A DNA stretch of 10,451 nucleotides from the NCBI GenBank assembly GCA_900617975.1, contig UZAE01002064.1, forward strand, positions 1-10,451. Reading direction: 5' to 3'. Below the pieces are notes generated by a model, which saw nothing but the letters and a program-made list of their open reading frames with translations, was not told where the DNA came from and made no database searches. Source of the DNA: Rodentolepis nana (taxonomy: Eukaryota; Platyhelminthes; Cestoda; Cyclophyllidea; Hymenolepididae). The translations under genes and the position numbers were made by a program. Shown in pieces: positions 1 to 8,252 of the stretch. The stretch's first letter is position 1. Each line of letters begins with the position of its first letter.

Positions 1-106
1 TTGGTTTATTCCAATCGAACGATCCCATTTTAATTAGAGAATGAAGCCATTCTTTCATAGCACATAGTTTTTCTGAAAAAATTAAGTAAATTAGATCATC
101 AAGCTT

Positions 107-121
107 TTACAGAGGAATGTA
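107..121. repeat. Left target-site duplication of retroposon copy 1
   Basis: The 15-mer TTACAGAGGAATGTA ends exactly where the T-rich tail of the repeat begins. It recurs without a mismatch at 443-457, directly after the CACACCCC head. A perfect 15 bp duplication is the expected footprint of target-primed reverse transcription. Confidence 0.92.
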
Positions 122-442
122 TTTATTTCAAATGGCAGGCGTTTTGATAGATATCATTAGCCATTTAGCTGACTTCGGGTTTCACAGAGGGAAAGTTCAT
201 CAAAGTAGCAGAAAGTCGAGGGGCGGGGAACAGAAGAGCGATTCACAGATGTAAAAGAGGCAGACAGAAACAAAGGTAGAGAAAAAGGTAAGGTGAGTAC
301 TGTGAAAAGGGTCGAATATGGCATACAGTGGGATCATGACAGTTTGAGGTCAGAAGTCAACTCCCGGTTAATAGACTTTTTTGCCGTATGAGTATACGTT
401 GCCCAGGGTGCACCACGTGGAGGTAAGTCTATCGCACACCCC
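122..442 (-). mobile_element. SINE-like non-LTR retroposon, copy 1
   Basis: This is a 321 bp element related to 3953-4276 and 10104-10406. On its sense (-) strand it begins GGGGTGTGCG and continues through a conserved head of about 95 bp containing the palindrome CCACGTGG. A more variable purine/pyrimidine-biased middle follows. The end is a conserved block (GCCTGCCATTTG on the - strand) and a short TAAA-type tail next to the target duplication. Over the roughly 94 bp head I count about 5 differences from copy 3. The identical 5' ends argue against random 5'-truncated LINE fragments and favour a short non-autonomous element mobilised by a LINE. No tRNA-, 7SL- or 5S-like head is recognisable. 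The tail here is the shortest of the three. There is no protein-coding capacity. Confidence 0.9.
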
Positions 443-457
443 TTACAGAGGAATGTA
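443..457. repeat. Right target-site duplication of retroposon copy 1
   Basis: This is an exact second copy of the 15-mer at 107-121, abutting the CCCC that marks the 5' end of the element on the - strand. Confidence 0.92.
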
Positions 458-1424
458 AAGCATTGTAAATTACAAAAATTTCAATAATCATACACCTAAA
501 GTATGAGTGAAATTAAATACCATAAACGACTAGACTTGAGTGACCACAACAACACCACCACTTATTACAATTCGAGCCCAGTAGGTCACTCTGGTTTTTA
601 ACAGCCTCTATCATAAGTATAATAATCTTGCAAAAGATGCTCTAAATGACCTTATACCTTCAAATAATATAAGCCAAGGCAATTTTAAAAGCCAATAAAG
701 CCAGTACAGAATAAGAATGTTTTCATTTTAAGATCGTGTACTCAAAACTTTACATTATTCTACTAATTATGCCCTCGTTGATCGCGTATCTTTAAAACAA
801 TCCTAAATTGAAAATTTTTAGTCATTTGCTTATTTCCATTCATTTGGTCAACGATAGCCAAATAATAGCAGAAATTTAAGAATTAATCGTTCATTCTAAG
901 TGAATTTCTTGTTTCTCGGAAATTAGTACTTAAATTAGAACAAACTTTGGAAAATGGCAGAAAATCACGATAAACTCCAACTTTAAAAATTAGCTGAAGT
1001 AATTAATGCTTGCGCATTTCATTTCTAATTATTCTTATATTAGCATTTCAAAGAAAATAATTTGTGCAAAAGATGTATGAATTAAATTAATGTTAACTTT
1101 AGCAGCAACTAAGAGAGCATTTTTCAAATAATTATGCTGAAATTAATGTGAATGCTTCTTTCTAAAAAATACATCATTTTGAGCGCCAATTTTGCACACA
1201 TCAGTGGTTCACAATAGTGCCAACGATTGACAAGTATGGTAGCATTATTTTACAATTTCAAGCTTCAATAAGTAACAAGAGGGAAATGTAGTCTCCTCTT
1301 AATAATGATAATTGTCTCTCCGAAGCAGTCACTTTAACTAATTTCGTTCTAAAAACTAACAAATTAATAGCTTGAATGGAGTACTTACATATAATGGCAC
1401 AGTTGTCCCTAAGTCTCATTATTG
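458..1424. other. A+T-rich stretch with no recognisable gene
   Basis: All six frames are broken by frequent stops. Short runs such as AATTAAT and TTAAAA dominate. There is no repeat shared with the rest of the window, no tRNA-like B box and no convincing splice pair. It is best read as intergenic or intronic background. Confidence 0.6.
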
Positions 1425-1720
1425 TGGGACACGTCATCGTCTAATGTGTGATCGCATGCCCCCGAGCCAATGGCCAATCAGAAGCCTTTGTTTGTTTATG
1501 TGGATCCGCCATGTTGATTATGACTAACCTTATGGCGTGTACACAGTATACTTCCTGAATAAACGTGTTCCGTGTGATACGTCTGTTTCCTCTATAGCTG
1601 GGCAATAGCTTAGCTAGGTCTTGGAGACTAGCTAGACAAAGGAGAATCTGCCACAGAGATTTCTGAGTCAGTCTAGGCTTAACTAGTGCAGCATGCCGCT
1701 ACATTATCACACACGTGCCA
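1425..1720 (+). promoter_or_regulatory. Promoter-like island with CCAAT, YY1-type, AP-1 and E-box motifs
   Basis: This 300 bp patch is richer in G+C and CpG than its surroundings. In order it holds a CRE-like ACGTCA (1431-1436) and two CCAAT boxes (1467-1471 and 1474-1478, the second as GCCAATCA, NF-Y type). A YY1/Pho-type CCGCCATGTTG lies at 1506-1516, a consensus AP-1 site TGAGTCA at 1664-1670 and an E-box CACGTG at 1712-1717. CCAAT boxes about 40 bp upstream of a YY1-type site fit a TATA-less promoter firing on the + strand, with initiation near 1510-1560. A short frame opens downstream with ATG at 1693 and runs 49 codons to a stop at 1840-1842. It matches nothing I know and may be chance or a leader ORF. 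This could be the promoter of the + strand gene whose exon lies at 6784-7785, but it could also be an enhancer or the remnant of a mobile element. Individual motifs are short and can arise by chance; the clustering is the evidence. Confidence 0.35.
1611..1634. repeat. Short inverted repeat (hairpin) inside the promoter-like island
   Basis: TAGCTAGGTCT (1611-1621) can pair with AGACTAGCTA (1625-1634) across a 3-base TGG loop, with one bulged G: ten base pairs plus a possible outer G-T pair. It is too short for a microRNA precursor. Its role is unknown. Confidence 0.4.
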
Positions 1721-2691
1721 AGTTATTTTCAAATTTATCCATTGTTTCGGACACTGGGGTAATCAATGGCAAAGAAGGTTCATTCTCTACTTTCTTAAGA
1801 TCATGTAGTGGTACTTTACTTAAGTTGATTGAAATTGTATGATGAATAGGGCTGTTTAATTAATCGACAAATTATCATTGATTTATCTTTTTGTTAAATT
1901 ATATTTTATTTGGCTTATTTTGAGTTACGTGCTGATAATTGAAAGGAAATGAAAAATGCTCGAGATTTAGTTGTTAAAGAAAACTTATCGTTAGCTGCCA
2001 ATAGGAAGCGAATAACTAGGCAAAAATTTCATTTGAATCGTTTCGTTTTATTAAGTTAATTACATAAATATGCCCATTTGAGATCTTGAATATGGAAGTA
2101 TTCGAATTTGAATTTAATCCAATGGGAAAATTCTATCAACTGCAATTCGGAAACGGACACAGATGCTTTAAGCATTCCAACTTAATAGAAAGAAGTGGAT
2201 GGCAATTACATGGCCAGGCCACTATAATTAAATAATAGGTCAATATGTATTAGAATTTAACAAGAATTTGATTGCTACTCCATGGGAAGAAACGCAGAAA
2301 TTGAATTTTGAAAATGAAGCAGTGATCTGGCCATTACTTGAATTTAGTACGATCCTATTCATTTCCCTTGTTTCGTGATGAAATCGTCCTACTCCATTTA
2401 AGTAACTTTCTCCCAATTAAAACTGGTGACAATTTTTGTGTTGTTGCGTACGAATAAGTCTGTCCCTTGTAGTCGCTAAGAGACTTACATTTTTGGAACC
2501 TGTTTATCGTATAAGGAAGTTTGTTCATCCCGAATGTCTTTTTTGTTCTAAAATTTAGGCAGAATATAAAATGCTTACCATTTTTGGTACATACTACTTA
2601 CATGAAGAACTGTGAAAATGGAAGTGGTACAGTCAATCATTCTTTAATTCGCAATTCTTTTGGGGGGTGGAATAATTGTTTCCTCAATCAG

Positions 2692-2730
2692 CTTGAGAAG
2701 TTTTATCCACCTGAAATTTTACTTCTCAAG
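2692..2730. repeat. Perfect 10 bp inverted repeat with a 19-base loop
   Basis: CTTGAGAAGT (2692-2701) is the exact reverse complement of ACTTCTCAAG (2721-2730). No flanking duplication or element end is visible, so it is probably incidental. Confidence 0.4.
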
Positions 2731-3897
2731 TATTCCTAAGATGTTTACAACAAAAGGAACAAACTGGAACTCAAGATCCAGATGTATCTCTGTTCTTCAT
2801 GTTCATTTACATATTATAGGGCCTGCCCTACCTGTTAACCGCGGCATTTAAAGTTGCAAGGTTTTATGGAAAAACCGACATAGATTAATCATTGGGTTAA
2901 TCAAGTTAGCCTGAGAGAATTTTTCAGTTTGAGAGACTACCGGTTATGTGGAGATCGTATATTAAAAATAACCATCTTCCTTTAGTTCTTTGTGAGTGCT
3001 GCATGCTGCACAATTTTGGAGTGCTCTCAAATTCCACCGGCTGATTGCATCAAATTCCGAGACATTTTAATAAATAAGTATATTTCGACTAAAGGTAAAT
3101 AATACAACCAACAAATACTAGGTCATCCAGAAAATACTTGTTCAGAAATACTTTGAAATCCAGAATATATACATTTTTACTTTTAGATGTATATTTTAGG
3201 CCTTTTAGCGCGCTTAATTAAGTTAGAATTCATAAATTTTATAAAATATAGAAAGAGTTTCAAAGAAAATATAAATCCTTAAAATTTAGATAGCCGTCAA
3301 AATAATTGTGGGATAATCGAGATAGCACCTTGCGAAATTAACCGTTGAAATCGCATCTGTCTCTGCCTTATTTCATTATCATAATTAAAATATTTCATTA
3401 CTTTATGAAATAGGTCAATTTAAGAGTTGCGTTGGTGCCTTATGTTCATGGCTTTAAATGGTCAACACTACAGCCAAGCCAGTTAGATCGCATTTACAAA
3501 AGATCATAGACACATTAGTATGGCACATACAGGCGTGTAATCGATATCAAGTAGGATTAAATGAGTGAATAGGATTGATAAGTCAGTAACGAGTTCTACT
3601 TACCTTAAAGGATGAGATATGTAAGAAGACATTTTATTCCGGTTTGGTAAAATCGACTTCCAGCCTTCATAAAAGTATTGGGCTTATCTTCTTAATTTTC
3701 ATCTACCCTTCTGAATCCATCTCTGTTAATTCTTCTGACGAATAAAGAAGCTAATCTTTGTCTTCCTATTCCAATTTTTGCATTCTCACCTTTGCTACTC
3801 AAGTTCAAGACTATCGCATGGGTCATTCCTTTTGAGGAGCTTAAATTCGGTCATACTCACCTCTTATCAAGACTATTCAGCAGCTAAATTCACTGCT

Positions 3898-3923
3898 TGG
3901 AAAGTGCAGTGGGCACTTTTCCA
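3898..3923. repeat. Compact hairpin just upstream of retroposon copy 2
   Basis: TGGAAAGTGC (3898-3907) pairs with GCACTTTTCCA (3913-3923) over a 5-base AGTGG loop, with a single bulged T. The stem is ten base pairs and tight, but too short to be a canonical microRNA precursor. It lies 14 bp before the left target duplication of copy 2 and is not part of the element. Confidence 0.4.
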
Positions 3924-3936
3924 TACAAGAGCATCA

Positions 3937-3952
3937 AACTAAGAAACATTTA
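3937..3952. repeat. Left target-site duplication of retroposon copy 2
   Basis: The 16-mer AACTAAGAAACATTTA recurs exactly at 4277-4292 and brackets the element. Confidence 0.92.
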
Positions 3953-4276
3953 TTTATTTATTTATGTCAAATGGCAGGCGTCTTGATGGTTATCATTAGC
4001 CCTTTAGTTGACTTCAGGCTTCACGGAGGGGAAGGTACATCAAATTGAAAAAAAGTCGAGAGGGGGGGTGAACAGAGGAGTGTTTCAAAAATGTAAGAGA
4101 CAAACACAAAGGTAGAAAAAGGTGAGGTGAGTACTGTGGATATAGTCAAATATGGCGTAGAGTGAGGTGATGGTAGTTAGAAGTGAGAAGTCAACTGCCA
4201 GTTAGTAGACTTTTTTGCCGTATGAATATACGTTTCCCAGGGTGCACCACGTGGAGGTAAGTCTATCGCACACCCC
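3953..4276 (-). mobile_element. SINE-like non-LTR retroposon, copy 2
   Basis: This 324 bp copy has the same layout as copy 1: the GGGGTGTGCG head at its right end, the CCACGTGG palindrome, the GCCTGCCATTTG block at its left end and a TTTATTTATTTAT tail (TAAA repeats on the sense strand). A run of seven G (4064-4070) and a seven-A run (4049-4055) in the middle region are private to this copy. The perfect 16 bp target duplication suggests a fairly recent insertion. On the gene-sense (+) strand it carries a GAG|GTGAGT (GT at 4127) and a GAG|GTAAGT (GT at 4257), both good 5' splice-site matches. Confidence 0.92.
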
Positions 4277-4292
4277 AACTAAGAAACATTTA
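4277..4292. repeat. Right target-site duplication of retroposon copy 2
   Basis: An exact repeat of the 16-mer at 3937-3952, directly after the CCCC of the element head. Confidence 0.92.
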
Positions 4293-6600
4293 ACTTTGGA
4301 AATGCCATAGATCATTCCAAAATTTGTGTCGGTCCATCAAAGAGCCGGAAGAAAAGTCTCCATACAACCGAAAGTCAAAAATGTTGAGATAACTACACTA
4401 TGCTTAATTACTTAAATTAGTTTGAACTGTTTTTTTTTGATGATTCACATGCTTTCGTTGAGAAGAGTTATCTGGAACTTATAATTCTTTGACTACTCTG
4501 GGAAAATTGCCATTTCTCTTCAAAACTTCCATCAGCATTACCTGATGAAGAGTTGAGAATTTTGGGCCAAGAATGCTGATGAACTTTAACCTTACTAGGG
4601 CTATTATATATATATTTAAAGAGACGGGATGGACGCCACTTAGAAATCTTTTGCCCGATGTAGTTTGAGCTTTACAGTCTCTTCTACGGCCCATCCAAAT
4701 TTAAATGGTTTGAGCAACACTAACTTATTTGAACATAAGCCAGGCTTCTAAAATTGACAAATAAACTACTTTTCTACACAATTGCTCCTCAATAACTGTT
4801 CTGTGCATCTCATAAGTCTCGAATATTTTATGAACATATAGGCAGCATTCTCAATTCTACCATTCCCCTTGCCAGTAAAGGAAACAAGCACCTGTTGCTC
4901 TGAAAACCGCATAATCGTGACTCCCAATTCCCTCCTGGTTATATGAATTTATTATATACTGAAAATAAAGTAAACCTAATACACGAACTGTTTATTACTC
5001 TACTAACCAAATTGGTCTCCAGAATAGTCAAATTCCATAATTTAATAAGAAGGCTCAAATTGCAGAAAAAGTAGTCGTTACTTCACAATTATACGAAGAT
5101 TTCGATCTTACAATTAGCACATTTGGGAAAATATTTCACAATAGTGTATAATTTTCTATGAATTGATAATTTATGTTTTTTTCTTGAATAAAATGAACAA
5201 GTCTGTCCAACAATTACAAAGCTCTTGTTTACAATTCTCTTCAATGAATTTAAGAAGTTTGTGTTTACAGTAATATACAAAAAATAAGAATGAAACCTCG
5301 AAAATTTTAACCATGTAATATGATAATGTAAAGTCGATGTATCTATGACCATTCTTTCGAAATAAGGCATTTTCATAGAAGTGTTGATGATTCACTTTTA
5401 TTCAATCTATGTGATGATGGATCAGGCCATTATGTTTAACTCAGATAATTAATTAAGAAAATTACTGTGAATATGTCATTCAAACTTTTCCGATTTTTAT
5501 TGGAACATATAATTCATTCGTTTTTTTGAAACATTTGGGAACTAAAAACAGTTTTCTGTGTAATCTGCTCATTGATCCATTAAAGAGAATTACAACTATT
5601 CAGTCATCAGGAGGAAAAAGGCCAAAAAACCTTTTTCCAAATGATTGATAGCAGTAGATTCTATGCTATTAGTCTAATTTGTCGAATTCAGAGTGCCGAT
5701 TTCCGTTTATCAATGTTTTAGTGCATAAGAAACGAATTTAGAAGTGCAGCGAACAAAGGAATAATACCATTAGCACTCCTTGTAATTGAAAGTATCTTTC
5801 CAAACACTCTTGCAATCTTTTGTACTCATTCTAAAAACTGTGCAGGTTCACATTGAAAAGAAGAATATGTTTTAATATTTGAAAATACATTGGAGGTATT
5901 GTTAAACGTGTGGCTACAATGACAGGCTAATAATTTAAAGTATATAATGATAGAGACATGTTAATGTTGCGTCAATCAATTTTCTGCAATTTAAAAACTT
6001 TCCACTTTTACAACACGAGCAAAAATGTAGGTCTGTCAGAAAATTTGGTATTAAAGAGTGTTCAAAGAAATATTATCAGCAGGAATCAAGATCATAATAC
6101 ATTTCGTTTGTTAAACGAATAGAGAAAAATGGAAACTTGGCGATAAGTTGTCGAATATATATGATTAAATAAGTTAATCTTCGTGGCTTTTCTTTATTAC
6201 TTAGAAAATTTCAAAGAAATCTCTGGGAATTTCAATTGAAAATAATATTTAACAAGAGATGTTAAAAAAAGCAGATGATTCCTAAGTAAAGCTCATTATA
6301 AATTTTGATCGAATGAATTTTAAATAAAACTCTGAGAGCTATCCATGCTGAAGAGTGCAAATTTATTGCAAATGCTGATAAAAATTTGCCTATTAAAATA
6401 ATTAATTATTGGATATCTTTATTAATGTGATACAAATTTTACAGGAACATTAATAATTATGTTATCTGTTTGTGACTCAAAAAATTATTTTAACAATTAG
6501 CTGCGTTTGCGTTTCTACGAATGCATAAAAGTGATGAAGTGTTGATATCCGGTGCGTTTATTCCCGCTTTCTTGCTTTGGCTATGAGTTATTAGGCTCAT
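4293..6600. other. A+T-rich stretch with no recognisable gene
   Basis: About 2.3 kb of A+T-rich DNA directly upstream of the coding exon. Open frames of 70-95 codons on the - strand (around 4479-4694 and 5089-5395) have low-complexity composition, rich in Phe, Tyr, Lys and Ile as expected from random A+T-rich DNA, and no family motif. There is a short AT-dinucleotide run at about 4602-4613. The stretch is consistent with an intron or with upstream intergenic DNA. Confidence 0.5.
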
Positions 6601-6807
6601 TTATTCATTAGATTGGATTTTTTACAAACCTTCTACTCTGGTTTATTTTTCATAATAGTACTTCATCTTTTTTCCTAATTAAACCTTTTTATTCATTTTT
6701 GTCTTGTTTTGCTATCGATATAATAATGTTGATGTTTATTTGGTCTTATTAAAAAATTTCTTTCTATTTCTTTTCTAAATCATATGAAGTTTGAACTCAT
6801 GGAACAG
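6601..6807 (+). promoter_or_regulatory. T-rich tract with candidate 3' splice site(s)
   Basis: The 180 bases before the coding segment are strongly pyrimidine-biased, ending in a T/C tract at about 6757-6776 and a branch-point-like CTAAAT (6775-6780). Two acceptor choices follow: TATGAAG ending at 6789, the first AG but close to that branch point, and GGAACAG|GGA ending at 6807, a better CAG|G context about 30 bases from CTAAAT. Both put the downstream reading frame in phase 0, so the exon would begin with Phe3 or Gly9 of the listed protein. An in-frame stop lies at 6730-6732. Whether an intron really ends here is inferred, not shown. Confidence 0.45.
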
Positions 6808-7785
6808 GGATACGAAAAACGAAGAGTGTTAAGACGCTCATCTGTACAGTTTTGTGTGACGGCCGAAGAACATATGAAAAATGAAATGAAACACGAACGA
6901 CATCTCACAGAAACATCCCGGCTTACATCCTCTTGGGCAAACCTTCGTCTTACGGGTAATGATAAACCTGACTACTCCGACGGTGGTTTCTCCTCACAGG
7001 GATCATCAGGAAGCAGTCCTATTGGTCATCGTCCAAACTCCTTTAGCGGTCCATTACTGATTTCTGTAACCTGTCCCGGTATTGGAGGCGTTTCTTCAAC
7101 GAGTATTTCTGAATCTAGACCTCCTGTCTCTGTAACTCCCACCCCAGGAATCTCACTTTCTCGGTCGTCTTCCTGTTATCCTTCTCCTGTTGCCTCACCC
7201 GTTTCCTCTAGGGTTCAGTGCTACTCTCCAAGTGTCAATCTTCCTTCTACATTTGTGGTAAAAAAGAGAACTGCTAGTGTAAGCAGTGGTAGTAGTGCAA
7301 GCCCTCTTATTTCTGCTGGTTGCAGGGGTAAGAAACGGTCTTATGCATGCCTACAGAGTAGTATGACCTCCAGTACAGAAGCCAGCCGAGAAAGCTCCCC
7401 TGAACCCCCCAGCAACTTTTGTAAATTCTCCAAGATTCCGAGATCCTCGGAGATTTCTTGCACCAACATTCCCAATTTTGGTTCCCCTACTCGAGATTTC
7501 AATCAGTGTACTCCCCACGTTTCCACTCCGTCTTCTCCTGCCCCTCCTACTGCATTTTCCATTCAGTCGTCAAGGAACAGCCCTTCCACTTCAAGTTTGC
7601 CCTCTCTCACACATTCCATTTCTTCCCCTAGACAGACCATTTTGCCCACCCATTCGTCTGATTTCTCTCAGAGTGAACTTAAGAGTTTCTCTCCTTCCTC
7701 GTTTTCTTGTCCTGAATCAGAAGTGGTCCCTCAACAAGTCACTGCCTCTTCTAAAGATAATTTTCCTGAGAGTGGAGTTGAATGA
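6784..7785 (+). CDS. Ser/Pro-rich protein resembling PABIR/FAM122 PP2A-B55 regulators (terminal or sole exon)
   Basis: An open frame of 333 codons ends in TGA and has clear coding character against a background where frames rarely exceed 95 codons. The product is about 24% Ser (81 residues) with 11 Ser-Pro and 4 Thr-Pro pairs. It has no signal peptide or membrane segment and is probably disordered. Residues 30-57 (HMKNEMKHER...SSWANLRL) resemble the inhibitory helix region of FAM122 proteins, where a HERE segment is followed by a SWE-L-L pattern. QCYSPS (145-150) resembles their QCFSPS motif, and KKR (183-185) sits where they have KRK. The motif order is conserved. Known family members bind the B55 subunit of PP2A and inhibit the phosphatase, affecting mitotic entry; that role here is inference. 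LRRSS (16-20) is a basophilic kinase-type site. The short linear B55-binding motif (RLxxIK type) is not evident. ATG 6784 and the second ATG (6799) both have poor start contexts (C at -3), so the true N-terminus may lie in an upstream exon. A retrogene or a diverged paralogue is also possible. Confidence 0.72.
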   Translation: MKFELMEQGYEKRRVLRRSSVQFCVTAEEHMKNEMKHERHLTETSRLTSSWANLRLTGNDKPDYSDGGFSSQGSSGSSPIGHRPNSFSGPLLISVTCPGIGGVSSTSISESRPPVSVTPTPGISLSRSSSCYPSPVASPVSSRVQCYSPSVNLPSTFVVKKRTASVSSGSSASPLISAGCRGKKRSYACLQSSMTSSTEASRESSPEPPSNFCKFSKIPRSSEISCTNIPNFGSPTRDFNQCTPHVSTPSSPAPPTAFSIQSSRNSPSTSSLPSLTHSISSPRQTILPTHSSDFSQSELKSFSPSSFSCPESEVVPQQVTASSKDNFPESGVE

Positions 7786-8092
7786 CTTTTTACCAATTTT
7801 TGCATATTTTCAGTGGAAAAAGTGCGTGTTCCCTTCTCTATCAATGATTATCCTGTACATTCTATCATTTCCCTTGACCTCTATTTTTCCTTTTGGTTTT
7901 TATATGGTCTGTATACACACTGTGACCACTGAAAATTTTTCTTGTTTTAATACATAAACCTGTACATGAGTTCGCTCCCCCCCCCCTCCATCCTTTACAT
8001 TATGTATCATTCACATTCTCTCTCTGCCATTCATGGTAGCGATTTTATTTTTTGTTATTTGTTCATTTAATAAAATCTTAATCGGTTTTTTT
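7786..8092 (+). other. Probable 3' UTR of the Ser/Pro-rich gene
   Basis: T-rich, non-coding sequence running from the stop codon to just past a canonical polyadenylation signal. It contains a 10-base C run at 7977-7986. A 159-codon open frame overlapping the end of the CDS and entering this region is a shadow of the Ser/Pro-rich coding sequence. The UTR length of about 300 bases is ordinary. The end point is estimated from the position of AATAAA. Confidence 0.6.
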
Positions 8093-8102
8093 GTTGAGTT
8101 AT
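8069..8102 (+). terminator. Polyadenylation signal with downstream T/GT-rich element
   Basis: AATAAA at 8069-8074 is followed about 12-25 bases later by a T/GT-rich stretch (TTTTTTTGTTGAGTT, 8086-8100). This is the normal arrangement of a metazoan cleavage and polyadenylation site, predicting cleavage near 8085-8095. It is the first AATAAA after the stop codon of the + strand CDS. Confidence 0.65.
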
Positions 8103-8229
8103 TTTGATCTTCATCTCAAAGCGGTTTTGTGAATAACTTTCAGTGCCTGTCGCGTACAAATTGCCTTACATGCAAGGACTTTTATCGGGTTTGCTGTTGT
8201 TTTGGTGGCCAAACTAACTTTCGCCTTAA

Positions 8230-8252
8230 GGGTGGGTGGGGGGGGGGGGGGG
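8230..8252 (+). repeat. G tract with G-quadruplex potential
   Basis: GGGTGGGT followed by 15 consecutive G (8238-8252) gives at least four G-triplets separated by single T or G bases, a strong intramolecular G-quadruplex candidate on the + strand. It lies about 155 bases past the polyadenylation signal. Downstream G-rich tracts can pause RNA polymerase II, so a role in 3' end formation is conceivable; it may also simply be an expanded homopolymer. Its exact length may be unreliable in an assembly. Confidence 0.6.

Larger units (their letters stand above)
1843..3936. other. A+T-rich stretch with no recognisable gene
   Basis: About 2.1 kb without a convincing coding frame. The longest open frames (about 60-70 codons around 2521-2851) start at poor sites, overlap each other in different frames and show no family motif. 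Two small hairpins are listed separately. If the + strand gene starts at the island near 1500, this would be first-intron sequence; otherwise it is intergenic. Confidence 0.5.

Noticed and set aside
122..442. Classification of the repeat as a MITE or DNA transposon
   Set aside because: There are no terminal inverted repeats. The duplications are 15-17 bp and one end has a TAAA-type tail, which fits retroposition rather than cut-and-paste transposition.
2521..2851. Two overlapping + strand frames of 63-72 codons
   Set aside because: They overlap in different frames with poor starts, and their composition matches background.
4479..4694. A 71-codon - strand frame
   Set aside because: It is short, crosses an AT-dinucleotide run, has no family motif and no supporting signals.
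5089..5395. Two overlapping - strand frames of 74 and 95 codons
   Set aside because: They overlap in different frames, are rich in Phe, Tyr, Lys and Ile as expected from A+T-rich DNA, and have no recognisable domain or splice context.
7478..7957. A 159-codon frame overlapping the end of the Ser/Pro-rich CDS
   Set aside because: It lies in another frame of the same T/C-rich coding sequence, is Leu/Pro/Phe-rich as expected for a shifted Ser/Pro-rich frame, and shows no motif.
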